NCBI RefSeq assembly: GCF_900566055.1
Contig: NZ_UPHQ01000253.1
Coordinates: 1 to 64,000 of the forward strand
DNA: 64,000 nt
Direction: 5' to 3'
Source of the DNA: Mycobacterium innocens
GTDB taxonomy: Bacteria > Actinomycetota > Actinomycetes > Mycobacteriales > Mycobacteriaceae
Shown: positions 43,326 through 52,494 of the stretch, piece after piece
Layout: every line of letters begins with the position of its first letter
Numbering within the stretch: position 1 is the stretch's first letter
The notes under the pieces: generated by a model
Database searches by the model: none
Seen by the model: the letters and a program-made list of their open reading frames with translations, nothing else
Told to the model about the DNA's origin: nothing
Translations under genes and position numbers: made by a program

Positions 43326-44728
43326 CGGCCGGCCCCCTGCTCGGCGGGTAGCGGTGCCGCGGGCGCCGGGGAGGCAGCCGGAGCAGGCGGCGGTCCCGGC
43401 AGCGGGCCGTACCCGGGCGGGGGGCCGGGCGCTTGCGGGACAAACAGGCTCTGCAGGTCCGTGGTGTTGCCCGGCGCCGGCTGTGTCGCCGGCTTGGCCG
43501 GAATCCAGGTCAACTCTGGAACCGGCGTCTCGGCCTTGGCCTGGGTGGCCGGGGTGTCGTAGATGACCTGGCCCTTGTAGGCCGTGATCGTGTTGAGCGG
43601 GTGGAACATGATCGGCGGGTAGTTCGCCGTGAGCCGGCGCAGCACCGGACCCAAGCGCTCCCGGCACAATTCGGCGCGCCGGTAGTAGTCGGGTCCCGAA
43701 GTTCCCGCAGGGGTGTCGAACGAGCCGCCGCAGATGAATTGCACCGGGTTGGCGAAGTTGGGTATCGACAGCAGACCGTTCAGGGTGCCCTGCGCGGGGT
43801 CGTAGATGTTGTAGAAGTTGGCGATACCGGGACCCGCCACGTGCAACACCTGCTCGAGGTTGTCGCTCTGGTTACTCAAGGTCTGGGTAAGGTCGCCCAG
43901 CTGGCTGACCGTTTCGATCAGCGTCGAGTTGTTCTCGTGCAGAAAGCCCCGGATATCGGAGAGCGCCTGGTTGAGTGTGCCCAGGGTGTGGTCCAGGTTG
44001 CGTGAGCTGTCGGCGAGCACCTGCGACACCGAGGCCACGTGCCCGGCGAACTGCACGATCTGTTCGTTGCTCTGCGACAGCGCGTCGACCAGCACCTGCA
44101 GGTTCTTGACGGTGCTGAAAATGTCGCTGCGCGAATCCCCCAGGCGCCCGGCGACTTGCGAGAGTTCCTGCAGCGCCTTGTGGAACGAGTCGCCGTTGCC
44201 GTCAAGGGTGTCGGCAGCCTGGTTGATCGCTGCTCCCAGCGGGCCCTGCAGTTCTCCCGCGGCCGGACTGAGGGTGACCGACAGTTGGGTCAGCGCCTCC
44301 TTGACCTCGTCCCACTCCACCGGGACCGCGGTGCGAGACAGCTCGATGCTGGCGCCGTCGGGCAGCACGGCGCCGCCGGTGTAGGCGGGGGTGAGCTGAA
44401 TGAACCGCGCCGCCACCAGGTTTGGCGACATGATGACGGCCTGGGCGTCGCGGGGAATCTTGACGTCCTCGGACACCGACATGGTGATCTTGACGTCCGA
44501 CGGCCGCGGCTCGATCGTGTCCACCGTACCGACCGGAACCCCGAGGATGCGGACCTCGTCGCCAGGGTAGAGCCCCACGGCGGAGGTGAAGTACGCGACG
44601 ATCTTGCGACCGTTGCCGCCCACCGAAGCCAGCACGTAGACACCGCCCACCAGCACCGCGACCAAAGCGATGATGGTGACGGTGCGCACGCCCCGGCGGC
44701 CGAAACGTCGCTGTATGGCGGTCGTCAT
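43322..44728 (-). CDS. mce4D: Mce4D, MCE-domain subunit of the cholesterol importer
   Basis: This 468-residue protein has a transmembrane anchor (VTIIALVAVLVGGVYVLASV). The MCE domain contains GLYPGDEVRILGVPVGTVDT, followed by long amphipathic helices. A Pro/Ala-rich C-terminus ends in a PLPAEQGAGR-like tail. It overlaps both neighbours by ATGA. It is slightly longer than the M. tuberculosis protein I recall (451), and the difference lies in the Pro-rich end. Confidence 0.93.
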   Translation of the reverse strand: MTTAIQRRFGRRGVRTVTIIALVAVLVGGVYVLASVGGNGRKIVAYFTSAVGLYPGDEVRILGVPVGTVDTIEPRPSDVKITMSVSEDVKIPRDAQAVIMSPNLVAARFIQLTPAYTGGAVLPDGASIELSRTAVPVEWDEVKEALTQLSVTLSPAAGELQGPLGAAINQAADTLDGNGDSFHKALQELSQVAGRLGDSRSDIFSTVKNLQVLVDALSQSNEQIVQFAGHVASVSQVLADSSRNLDHTLGTLNQALSDIRGFLHENNSTLIETVSQLGDLTQTLSNQSDNLEQVLHVAGPGIANFYNIYDPAQGTLNGLLSIPNFANPVQFICGGSFDTPAGTSGPDYYRRAELCRERLGPVLRRLTANYPPIMFHPLNTITAYKGQVIYDTPATQAKAETPVPELTWIPAKPATQPAPGNTTDLQSLFVPQAPGPPPGYGPLPGPPPAPAASPAPAAPLPAEQGAGR

Positions 44729-45801
44729 GGCGACTTCGGCCTGATGATCCAGCGTTCCTGGATGAGCCCGCGCAGATAGTCGGCGAAGCTGTCCGGCAGT
44801 TTGCCGGGCTGATAGACCATGTCGAACACCATGGCCATCAGCGGCGCCGGAATAGCGCTGAAGACGTTGACGTTGAATCCCGGTCCGGACCCGACGACCT
44901 CGCCCAGCGTGGTCGCGTAGGCGGGCAGCCGCTTGAGGGCTTCGGTGATGTAGTCGCGGCGCTCGTTGAGGTTGCTCAGCACCTGGTTGAGCTTGGAGAG
45001 GGCCGGGCCGAACTCTCGGCGGTTGTCGGCGACGAAGCCGGAAATCTGCGCCGAGACGTCGTCGATGCCGGAGATGAGCGCGCCCAGCGCGGCACGGCGC
45101 TCGTCGAGCGCGGCGAACAGCTGGTTGCCGTCATCGATCAGCTTGTTGACCTGCGCGGCGCGCTGCGACAACACCCCGGTTACCGTCTTGGCGTGCGCCA
45201 GCAGGCCCTGCAGCGCTTCGTCGCGACTGTTCAGGGTGCGCGACAGCGACGTCACGCCGTCCAGCGCACCGCGCAGCTGCGGCGTGGCGTCATGCAGCGT
45301 CTCGGTGAGCACCTTCAAGGCCTGCTCGAACTGCGGCTTGTTCAGGTCGTTGGCGTTGCGGCCCAGCTCCTCGAGGGCGCCGTTGAGCGTGTAGGGCGTG
45401 GTGGTCCGGTTCAACGGAATCGTGGTGGCATGCCCGCTGCCGGCCGGGGTCACCGAGATGGACCGCTCGCCGAGGATGGTGTCGGTCCGGATCGCGGCCA
45501 GCGACTGGTCGCCGACGACGACCTTGCGGTCGACGCTGAAGGTGATCTTGGCGCTGTCACCGGCCAGGCTCACCTCCGAGACCTTGCCCACCTTGAAGCC
45601 CGAGACGTAGACGGCGTTACCGGGCGTGATGCCGCCCGCATCGGTGAAGTAGGCGTCGTAGGTCTTGCCCTGGGGAATGAAGGGCAGCCCGGCGTAGCCG
45701 AAGGCGATCAGCACGACGCAGACCACCAGCACCACACCGAAGATGCCGGTGCGCAGCGGGTCGCGATCGCGTTTACTGCTTGGCTTGTTGTTATTTGGCA
45801 A
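44725..45801 (-). CDS. mce4C: Mce4C, MCE-domain subunit of the cholesterol importer
   Basis: This 358-residue protein has an N-terminal helix (TGIFGVVLVVCVVLIAFGYA). Its MCE domain contains GGITPGNAVYVSGFKVGKVS and a helical coiled region follows. The start is a TTG (MPNNNKPSSKRD), which overlaps the end of mce4B by 11 bases. A later start would remove the conserved basic leader. It is part of the same overlapping operon. Confidence 0.92.
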   Translation of the reverse strand: MPNNNKPSSKRDRDPLRTGIFGVVLVVCVVLIAFGYAGLPFIPQGKTYDAYFTDAGGITPGNAVYVSGFKVGKVSEVSLAGDSAKITFSVDRKVVVGDQSLAAIRTDTILGERSISVTPAGSGHATTIPLNRTTTPYTLNGALEELGRNANDLNKPQFEQALKVLTETLHDATPQLRGALDGVTSLSRTLNSRDEALQGLLAHAKTVTGVLSQRAAQVNKLIDDGNQLFAALDERRAALGALISGIDDVSAQISGFVADNRREFGPALSKLNQVLSNLNERRDYITEALKRLPAYATTLGEVVGSGPGFNVNVFSAIPAPLMAMVFDMVYQPGKLPDSFADYLRGLIQERWIIRPKSP

Positions 45802-46843
45802 AGGCGCACCTTCCCTTGCTGGGATCCGGCTGACCGCCCATCGGGATCAGGATGTCGCTGCCGGCCGGACCGTTGATCTTGATCGTCACGGTGCAGAAGT
45901 AGATGTTGAAGAACGCCCCGTAGGAGCCCAGCGCGGCCAACCGCAGGTAGTCCTCGCCCAGCTGCTCGACGTCGTTGTTGATCTCGGCCTTGCGGTCGTC
46001 GAGCTCGGTGGCCAGCGGCCGGGTGTTTTCCAGGATGCCCTGCAACGGCCGACGCGAATTTCTCAGCAGGTCGGTGAGATCGGTCGTCGTCGAGGCCAGC
46101 GGCGGGATCGCGCCGGCAACCGCGTCCTTGTTGTCGGCCAGCCCGGTGATCAGCTGTTGCAGCTGGTCGACACTGGCGGAGAATTGCGCGCTCTTCTGGT
46201 CGACGGTGGCCAGCACCGCGTTGAGGTTGGTGATCGCGTCGCCGATCAGCTGGTCGCGTTGGCCCAGGGCCGTCGAAAAGGCGCTGGTTTCGGCGAGCAC
46301 GTCGGACAATGCGCCGCCCTGGCCCTGCAGCAACTCGATGACCGCGCTGGTGATCGTGTTGACCTTGTCCGCGTCGAGGCCCTTGAGCACCGGCTTCAGT
46401 CCGCCCAGCAGCGCATCGAGGTCCAGCGCCGGCTGGGTGTGCTGGGCGTTGATGGTGCCGCCCGGCGGCAGCTTGCGCAGCTCCCCGGGCCCGGAGGTGA
46501 TCTCCAGGTAGCGGTCGCCGACCAGGTTTTCGTACCGGACCACCGCACGCGTGGACGAATAGAGCGTGTAGCGCTTGTCGACTCCGAACGTCACGTCAAC
46601 GGTGTTGTCCGGATTCAGCGCGACCCCCGACACCGCCCCGACCGGTATGCCGGCGATGCGCACCTTCTGGCCGGCCTTCAACCGGGACGCGTTGGTGAAG
46701 GTGGCGTGGTAGGTGGCTTCCGGGCCGAACCGGAAGTCGCCGAACACCACCACCAGCGCCGCGGCCACCAGCAACATCGCCAGTGCGAAGATGCTGACCT
46801 TGATCACCATCGAGCGATGCGACGGCATGCCCCCGCCCGCCAT
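45791..46843 (-). CDS. mce4B: Mce4B, MCE-domain subunit of the cholesterol importer
   Basis: This 350-residue protein has the same length as Rv3498c. A transmembrane anchor (IFALAMLLVAAALVVVFGDF) is followed by an MCE domain (ASRLKAGQKVRIAGIPVGAV) and a helical region. A short C-terminal part contains two Cys (FNIYFCTVTIKING; PSKGRCAFAK). The ATG overlaps the mce4A stop by one base. Confidence 0.93.
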   Translation of the reverse strand: MAGGGMPSHRSMVIKVSIFALAMLLVAAALVVVFGDFRFGPEATYHATFTNASRLKAGQKVRIAGIPVGAVSGVALNPDNTVDVTFGVDKRYTLYSSTRAVVRYENLVGDRYLEITSGPGELRKLPPGGTINAQHTQPALDLDALLGGLKPVLKGLDADKVNTITSAVIELLQGQGGALSDVLAETSAFSTALGQRDQLIGDAITNLNAVLATVDQKSAQFSASVDQLQQLITGLADNKDAVAGAIPPLASTTTDLTDLLRNSRRPLQGILENTRPLATELDDRKAEINNDVEQLGEDYLRLAALGSYGAFFNIYFCTVTIKINGPAGSDILIPMGGQPDPSKGRCAFAK

Positions 46844-48045
46844 CAGAAGTCGTCCCGTTCCGCGAAGGCACCGTGGAACAAGAACTGCAAGGTCGACGGC
46901 GCGTCAACCTGCACCTCGGTGAACGGCTCGTACGGAATGTTGGCGTTGTCGGTGACCAGGAACGGTGCGCGGTAGAACGACCCGCCGTTCTGCTTGGTCG
47001 GGATGTCGGGCAAACCGCGGCAGTTCGGCCCGCCGGAGGCGTTGACGATCGGCAGGCTCTCCGGGTAGGTGTAGGCCGGCGCGCCCAGCACGAAGTTCGA
47101 CGAGGTGAACAGGCCCGCCTTGCGGACCCCGATCAGCGGGGCGAATTCTTTGATACCGCGGCCGATTCCCTTGAACAGGCAGCCGAATTCCGGCGAGTAG
47201 TCGGCGGCCACCTTCAGCGGGGCCCGCAGCCGGTTGATGGCGTCGATGAAGTTCTGCTCGGCGGGCTCCAGCGTCTCGTAGGCGTTGTTCGCCAGGCCGA
47301 TGGTGGCCAGCAGCGTGGTGTTCAGGTCTTTCTGCTTGTCCACCAGTGTCTTGTTGATGGTGGGCAGGCTGTCGAACACGGTGTTCAGATCGGGCGCGGC
47401 GTCGGCGTAGACGTTGGTCACGATGCCCGCCTTGCGGAAATCCTCCTGCAGGGTGGGCAGCTTCGGATTCGCTTGGCGGGTCAGGGTATTCAGCCCCGAC
47501 AACAGCGCGCCGAGGTCGTCGCCGTGGCCCCGCAGGCCTTCGGACAGCGCGCTGAGCGTTCCGTTCAATTCGACCGGGTCGATTTTGTGCAGCAAGTCGA
47601 TGAGCGACTGGAACAGCGTGTTGACCTCCAGCTGCACCTGGGATGCCTCGACATGCGCGTCAGGGCGCAGCGACGTCGGCGACGGCGCCGTCTTGGGCGG
47701 AATGAACTCCACCGATTTGGCGCCGAAGATGGTGTTGCCGGCGATGTGCACGGTGGCGTTGGACGGGATGAAGCGCATCTCGCCGCTTCTGATGGCCAGC
47801 CGCAGCCGTGCCTGGTCACCGCTGTAGGTGATGTCCTCGACGGTGCCGACCTGGACGCCGCGGAACTTGACCTTGGCGCCCTTCTCCATCACCAGCCCGG
47901 CCCGCGGCGAGGAGACGATGACGGTGTCGGTCGAGGTGAATGCCGCGGTATAGGACAGGTAGGTCAGGACGGCCGATCCCACCAGCAGGCCGGCCAGCAG
48001 CGCTGCCGCCACCCGCACGCTGGTGCGCCGCGATCCGCCTGCCAT
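46843..48045 (-). CDS. mce4A: Mce4A, MCE-domain subunit of the cholesterol importer
   Basis: This 400-residue protein has the same length as Rv3499c. It has a membrane anchor (VAAALLAGLLVGSAVLTYLS), an MCE domain (GLVMEKGAKVKFRGVQVGTV), and the long helical domain. The C-terminal segment contains a Cys pair (FGCLFKGIG and GPNCRGLPD). In M. tuberculosis mce4A is needed for growth on cholesterol. It starts 15 bases after yrbE4B. Confidence 0.94.
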   Translation of the reverse strand: MAGGSRRTSVRVAAALLAGLLVGSAVLTYLSYTAAFTSTDTVIVSSPRAGLVMEKGAKVKFRGVQVGTVEDITYSGDQARLRLAIRSGEMRFIPSNATVHIAGNTIFGAKSVEFIPPKTAPSPTSLRPDAHVEASQVQLEVNTLFQSLIDLLHKIDPVELNGTLSALSEGLRGHGDDLGALLSGLNTLTRQANPKLPTLQEDFRKAGIVTNVYADAAPDLNTVFDSLPTINKTLVDKQKDLNTTLLATIGLANNAYETLEPAEQNFIDAINRLRAPLKVAADYSPEFGCLFKGIGRGIKEFAPLIGVRKAGLFTSSNFVLGAPAYTYPESLPIVNASGGPNCRGLPDIPTKQNGGSFYRAPFLVTDNANIPYEPFTEVQVDAPSTLQFLFHGAFAERDDF

Positions 48046-48060
48046 GGTCTCTACCCAGTC

Positions 48061-48903
48061 CTATCCAGAGAGGTTGAAGTTGCCGGACGCGCCGTAGACG
48101 GCGAGCGAGATGAACAGCGTGATGACGACCACCACGATCAGCGAAGTCCGCACGGCCTGACCGACGGCGATCCCGACGCCGACCGACCCGCCGCTGGCGT
48201 TGTAGCCGTAATAGGTATGCACCAGCATCACCGCGATCGACATCACGATCGCCTGCAGAAACGACCACAGCAGGTCGGACGGAATAAGGAAGGTGTTGAA
48301 GTAGTGGTCGTAAAGGCCTTTGGACTGCCCGTTGATGAACACCGTGGTGAACCGGGCGGCGAAGAACGCGGCCAGCACCGACAGCGAATACAGCGGAACG
48401 ATGGCGACCAGGCCGGCGATCAACCGGGTCGACACCAGGTACGAGACCGAGTGGACGGCCATGCATTCGACAGCGTCGATCTCCTCGGACACCCGCATGG
48501 CGCCCAGCTGGGCGGTGGCGCCGGCGCCGATGGTGGCCGCCAGGGCGATGCCGGCGATCACCGGTGCGACGACGCGCACGTTCAAAAACGCCGAGAGGAA
48601 TCCGGTCAGCGCTTCGATCCCGATGTTGCCCAGCGACGAGTAGCCCTGCACTGCGATGACGCCGCCGGAGGCCAGGGTCAGGAAGGCCGCCACGCCGACC
48701 GTGCCGCCGATCATGACCAGCGCGCCCGCACCCAGGGTCATCTCGGCGACCAGCCGGATGGTCTCTTTGCGGTATCGCGTGATGGCGTTGGGGATGTAGC
48801 GCACGGTTTCGCCGTAGAACAGCGCCTGCTCGCCGAAGCTGTCGACCGGCTCCTGCAGCCGGGACATGAGTCGGCGGAAGCGGATAGTGACGTCATAGCT
48901 CAT
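48061..48903 (-). CDS. yrbE4B: YrbE4B, MlaE-type permease of the Mce4 importer
   Basis: This 280-residue integral membrane protein has about six helices and the MlaE-family segment ATIGAGATAQLGAMRVSEEI, followed by DAVECMAVHSVSYLVSTRLI. It pairs with YrbE4A to form the inner-membrane channel energised by the MceG ATPase, which is encoded elsewhere and not in this window. It starts 34 bases after yrbE4A with a weak ribosome-binding site. Confidence 0.93.
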   Translation of the reverse strand: MSYDVTIRFRRLMSRLQEPVDSFGEQALFYGETVRYIPNAITRYRKETIRLVAEMTLGAGALVMIGGTVGVAAFLTLASGGVIAVQGYSSLGNIGIEALTGFLSAFLNVRVVAPVIAGIALAATIGAGATAQLGAMRVSEEIDAVECMAVHSVSYLVSTRLIAGLVAIVPLYSLSVLAAFFAARFTTVFINGQSKGLYDHYFNTFLIPSDLLWSFLQAIVMSIAVMLVHTYYGYNASGGSVGVGIAVGQAVRTSLIVVVVITLFISLAVYGASGNFNLSG

Positions 48904-48937
48904 CGCTTCATCACCATCGCTTGCTTTCCTTCATGTG

Positions 48938-49702
48938 TTACTTCGCCGAGATTCGTACGCCGATGGCCGTCATCACCACGTTGATCACGAACAGGCAGAT
49001 GAACGCGTAGACGACGGTTTCGTTGACCGCGTTGCCGACGCCCTTGGGCCCGCCCTTGACGGTCAGGCCACGGTAACAGCCGACCAGCCCGGCCATCACG
49101 CCGAACAGCAGCGCTTTGACTTCGGCCAAGATCAACTCCCGCAGGCCGGTCAGCACGGTGAGCCCGTTGATGAAGGCACCGGGGTTGACACCCTGCAGGA
49201 AGACGGAGAACACATAGCCACCGGACAAACCGATGGCGCACACCAATCCGTTGAGCAGCAATGCGACCAGCGTCGACGCCAAAACCCTTGGCACGACCAG
49301 GCGTTGGATCGGGTCGATGCCCAGCACCCGCATCGCGTCGATCTCTTCGCGGATGGTGCGGGCGCCCAGGTCGGCGCAGATTGCGGTGGCGCCGGCGCCG
49401 GCGACCACCAGCACGGTCACCACCGGGCCCAGCTGGGTAATGGTGCCGAATGCCGTTCCGGCGCCGGAGAGGTCGGCCGCACCGATTTCGCGCAGCAGGA
49501 TGTTGAGGGTGAAGGCCACCAGGACTGTGAACGGGATGGAGACCAGCAGGGTGGGGACCAGTGATACCCGGGCAACCATCCAGGTCTGATCGAGGAACTC
49601 GCGGAACTGAAACGGGCGCCGGAAAGCAGCGCGGGCGGTATCGATCGACATTTCGAAGAACCCGCCGACGGCCCGGGCCGGAACCGCAAGCTGTTGAATC
49701 AA
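48938..49702 (-). CDS. yrbE4A: YrbE4A, MlaE-type permease of the Mce4 importer
   Basis: This 254-residue permease has the MlaE motif GAGATAICADLGARTIREEI, followed by DAMRVLGIDPIQRLVVPRVL. It starts at TTG (MIQQLAVPARAVGGFFEMS) behind GGGGGAA. It is the first gene of the transport operon proper, with 241 bases separating it from hsd4A upstream. Those bases hold a degenerate KstR-type site. In M. tuberculosis the operon is induced by cholesterol through loss of KstR repression. Confidence 0.93.
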   Translation of the reverse strand: MIQQLAVPARAVGGFFEMSIDTARAAFRRPFQFREFLDQTWMVARVSLVPTLLVSIPFTVLVAFTLNILLREIGAADLSGAGTAFGTITQLGPVVTVLVVAGAGATAICADLGARTIREEIDAMRVLGIDPIQRLVVPRVLASTLVALLLNGLVCAIGLSGGYVFSVFLQGVNPGAFINGLTVLTGLRELILAEVKALLFGVMAGLVGCYRGLTVKGGPKGVGNAVNETVVYAFICLFVINVVMTAIGVRISAK

Positions 49703-49884
49703 CTTGGTTCCCCCGTCTGCTAGGCGGCGAAGCCGATGTGTCCCCTGGGCCCGAGCAGGGGCCGGATGCGGCTTCTGGCGAGCCGGCTCATATTAACCCA
49801 GAACGACTTCGCCGTGTCAATGAACAGCACTTTGCATAACGTGCGTTAATTTGGCTGGTTAAACCCCTTCTCGTGCGGTCATTC

Positions 49885-49898
49885 TGACACAGGTTCTA
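49885..49898. promoter_or_regulatory. degenerate KstR-type box upstream of yrbE4A
   Basis: TGACACAGGTTCTA differs from the KstR consensus TnnAACnnGTTnnA at one position (C for A at the fourth base). It lies between hsd4A and yrbE4A, 183 bases before the yrbE4A start. It could give the import operon its own cholesterol control, in addition to the box at 51185. Confidence 0.4.
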
Positions 49899-49943
49899 AC
49901 TGTCGACGCGGGCCCGACAAGCCCCCGGGCCGCCGTCGAGCCC

Positions 49944-50852
49944 CTACTGTGCCATCAGACCGGTAGCCGAAAAGCTGCGGTCCGGATCCCGGCCAGCAAA
50001 GTAGTCCCGCAAGGTGTCAGTCAGCTGCGCGGGCTCCCACGCCGAGCCGTCCGCGCTGAAACGCCGCTCGACCGTCGGCGCGGCCACCAGCGTCACCTGC
50101 GGGCCGTAGACGATGAACAGTTGCCCGTTGACCTCAGCGGCCGCCGGCGATGCCAGAAACTGGACCAGGCTGACCACGTGCTCCGGTGACAACGGGTCGA
50201 TTTCACCTACTGCGATTTCGGGCTCGGCGCCGAAGACCTCGGCGGTCATCGCGGTGCGGGCCCGCGGGCAGATTGCGTTGGCGCGCACGCCGTAGCGGCC
50301 CAGCGCCCGCGCCGCGGACAGGGTGAGCGCGGTGATGCCCGCCTTGGCCGCGCCGTAGTTGGCCTGCCCCGCGGGACCGACCAGCCCCGCCTCCGAGGAG
50401 GTGTTGACCAGCCGGGCGTACACCGAGCCGTCCGGGGTGTCTTTGGCTTTCGCGCGCCAGTAGGTGGCCGCGTTACGGGTGAGCAGGAAATGGCCGCGCA
50501 GGTGTACCGCGATGACCTGGTCCCAGTCCTCGTCGGACATGTTGAACAGCATCCGGTCGCGGGTGATGCCGGCGTTGTTGACCACGATGTCCAGCCCGCC
50601 CAGCCCGTCGGCGGTCGCGACGAGTTCGTCGGCCGTCGCGCGCTGGCTGATGTCGCCGGCGACCGCGACCGCTTTGGCGCCGGTTGCGTTGATCTCGTCG
50701 ATGACGTCCGAGTTGTGCAGGGCGGCGCCGATGTCGTTGACGACGACGACAGCGCCGAGCCTGGCCAGCCCCACCGCCTCGGCGCGGCCCAGTCCCGCAG
50801 CCGCGCCGGTGACCACCGCGACCTTCCCGGACAGATCGTTGGCCCTAGTCAA
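49944..50852 (-). CDS. hsd4A: 17-beta-hydroxysteroid / 3-hydroxyacyl-CoA dehydrogenase (SDR), Hsd4A-like
   Basis: This protein has about 302 residues, with cofactor motif VTGAAAGLGRAEAVGLAR, the acid VVVNDIG after strand 2, NNAGITRD, the catalytic Ser in NTSSEAG, and YGAAK. This is the peroxisomal multifunctional-enzyme type 2 (MFE-2) class of SDR. In M. tuberculosis Rv3502c acts on steroids and on 3-hydroxyacyl-CoA side-chain intermediates. TTG 50852 is used as start; upstream in-frame codons are possible, and Rv3502c is about 15 residues longer. It lies 44 bases after fdxD and is probably cotranscribed with it. Confidence 0.88.
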   Translation of the reverse strand: MTRANDLSGKVAVVTGAAAGLGRAEAVGLARLGAVVVVNDIGAALHNSDVIDEINATGAKAVAVAGDISQRATADELVATADGLGGLDIVVNNAGITRDRMLFNMSDEDWDQVIAVHLRGHFLLTRNAATYWRAKAKDTPDGSVYARLVNTSSEAGLVGPAGQANYGAAKAGITALTLSAARALGRYGVRANAICPRARTAMTAEVFGAEPEIAVGEIDPLSPEHVVSLVQFLASPAAAEVNGQLFIVYGPQVTLVAAPTVERRFSADGSAWEPAQLTDTLRDYFAGRDPDRSFSATGLMAQ

Positions 50853-50896
50853 TTTATGAATACCTCTAGTTCGGGTTGTCCGGGTTGTTCTGGGGC

Positions 50897-51088
50897 CTAG
50901 TCCTCGCGAAGCAGGGCGGCCCGCGGACATTCGGCGATCGCCTGCTCGGCCAGGGCCTCTCGGTCCGGCGGAATGGGGTCGAGCTTTACGACGGCATAGT
51001 CCTCGTCGTCCAGGTCGAAGATATCCGGTGCAATTCCCAAGCACACCGCGTTACCTTCGCACCGGTCACGGTCCACCTTTACCCGCAC
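50897..51088 (-). CDS. fdxD: single-cluster ferredoxin FdxD
   Basis: This 63-residue acidic protein has a C-x5-C (RCEGNAVCLG) and a later Cys-Pro (IAECPRAALL). This is the [3Fe-4S] ferredoxin pattern, with Asn at the variable CxxNxxC position. It equals Rv3503c in length. Such ferredoxins pass electrons to cytochromes P450, and cyp142 or another steroid P450 is a likely partner. The start is GTG with GGAGG five bases away. It is divergent from fadE26 across a KstR box. Confidence 0.92.
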   Translation of the reverse strand: MRVKVDRDRCEGNAVCLGIAPDIFDLDDEDYAVVKLDPIPPDREALAEQAIAECPRAALLRED

Positions 51089-51184
51089 GGCATCCTCCCT
51101 GAAGCTGGCGCTTTACCTGATCACTCCGTAGCACCACCATAGGGCTGTGGCGCCTCTGACGAAACGGTCGCTGGATTCCCAGAC

Positions 51185-51198
51185 TAGAACGTGTTACA
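51185..51198. promoter_or_regulatory. KstR box between fdxD and fadE26
   Basis: TAGAACGTGTTACA matches the KstR consensus TnnAACnnGTTnnA at every fixed base. It sits between the divergent fdxD-hsd4A(-mce4) and fadE26-fadE27-fadD17 units. KstR, a TetR-type repressor released by steroid-CoA intermediates, would control both directions. The identical 14-mer occurs at 60213. Confidence 0.85.
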
Positions 51199-51300
51199 AC
51201 CGGGAGAACGGATGGGTAGCCGTTCGCGCTCGTTCAGGCGCTCGTTTAGGCGGCCAGTGACGGCATTTGTGTGCACGACGTTCGACCGGAGGCGGCAGGA

Positions 51301-52482
51301 ATGCGCATCAGTTACACACCGGAGCAGGAAGAGCTGCGCCGCGAACTGCGGTCGTACTTCACCACCTTGATGACGCCGGAGCGGCGCGAGGCGCTGAGCT
51401 CGATCGGGGGCGAAATCGGCGTCGGGAATGTGTACCGGGAGACGGTCGCACAGATGGGCAAGGACGGCTGGCTCACCCTGAACTGGCCCAAGGAGTACGG
51501 TGGCCAGGACCGCTCTCCGATGGACTCGCTGATTTTCGCCGACGAGGCGGCGCTGGCAGGTGCACCGGTGCCGTTCCTCACGATCAACAGCGTCGCGCCG
51601 ACCATCATGGCCTACGGCACCGACGAGCAGAAGAAGTTCTTCCTGCCGCGCATTGCTGCGGGGGACCTGCATTTCTCGATCGGCTACTCCGAGCCGGGCG
51701 CCGGCACCGACCTGGCGAACCTGCGCACCACCGCCGTCCGCGACGGCGACGACTACGTGATCAACGGGCAGAAGATGTGGACCAGCCTGATCCAGTACGC
51801 GGACTACGTCTGGCTGGCGGTGCGCACCAATCCGGAGGCCAAGAAGCACCGGGGCATCTCGGTGCTGATCGTGCCGACGACCGCCGACGGGTTCTCCTGG
51901 ACGCCGGTGCACACCATGGCCGGCCCGGACACCAGCGCCACCTATTACACCGACGTGCGGGTGCCGGTGACCAACCGGGTCGGCGAGGAGAACGGCGGCT
52001 GGAAGCTGGTGACCAACCAGCTCAACCACGAGCGGGTCGCGCTGGTGTCGCCGGCTCCGATCTTCCTGTGCCTGCGCGAGGTTCGCGAATGGGCGCAGAA
52101 CACCAAGGATTCCAGCGGAGCGCGGCTCATCGACTCGGAATGGGTCCAGCTCAACCTGGCCCGGGTGCACGCCAAAGCCGAGGTGCTCAAGCTGATCAAC
52201 TGGGAGCTCGCGTCGTCTGCGAGCGAGGCGCTGTCCCCGGCCGACGCGTCGGCCGCCAAGGTGTTCGGGACCGAGCTGGCCACCGAGGCCTACCGGCTGC
52301 TGATGGAGGTGCTGGGTACCGCGGCGACGCTGCGCCAGGATTCGCCGGGCGTGTTGCTGCGCGGCCGGGTGGAGCGGATGCACCGGGCGTGCCTGATTCT
52401 GACCTTCGGTGGCGGCACCAACGAAGTGCAGCGCGACATCATCGGCATGGTCGCGCTCGGCCTGCCCCGGGCCAGCCGCTGA
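51301..52482 (+). CDS. fadE26: acyl-CoA dehydrogenase FadE26 (ChsE4), steroid side-chain
   Basis: This 393-residue protein starts MRISYTPEQEELRRELRSYF. It has an FAD/substrate region SIGYSEPGAGTDLANLRTTA, GQKMWTSLIQYADYVWLAVR, and a C-terminal helical domain with GGGTNEVQRDIIG. It works as an obligate heterotetramer with FadE27 (ChsE4-ChsE5) to introduce the alpha-beta double bond in steroid side-chain acyl-CoAs. The two genes are 12 bases apart. ATG 51301 is preferred; the open frame extends ten codons upstream. Confidence 0.93.
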   Translation: MRISYTPEQEELRRELRSYFTTLMTPERREALSSIGGEIGVGNVYRETVAQMGKDGWLTLNWPKEYGGQDRSPMDSLIFADEAALAGAPVPFLTINSVAPTIMAYGTDEQKKFFLPRIAAGDLHFSIGYSEPGAGTDLANLRTTAVRDGDDYVINGQKMWTSLIQYADYVWLAVRTNPEAKKHRGISVLIVPTTADGFSWTPVHTMAGPDTSATYYTDVRVPVTNRVGEENGGWKLVTNQLNHERVALVSPAPIFLCLREVREWAQNTKDSSGARLIDSEWVQLNLARVHAKAEVLKLINWELASSASEALSPADASAAKVFGTELATEAYRLLMEVLGTAATLRQDSPGVLLRGRVERMHRACLILTFGGGTNEVQRDIIGMVALGLPRASR

Positions 52483-52494
52483 TAAGGAGCGCTC

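Noticed and set aside
46873-48984. 703-codon plus-strand open frame
   Set aside because: It is antisense to mce4A and yrbE4B, with the Arg/Gln/Gly-rich composition of a shadow; the minus-strand genes are certain.
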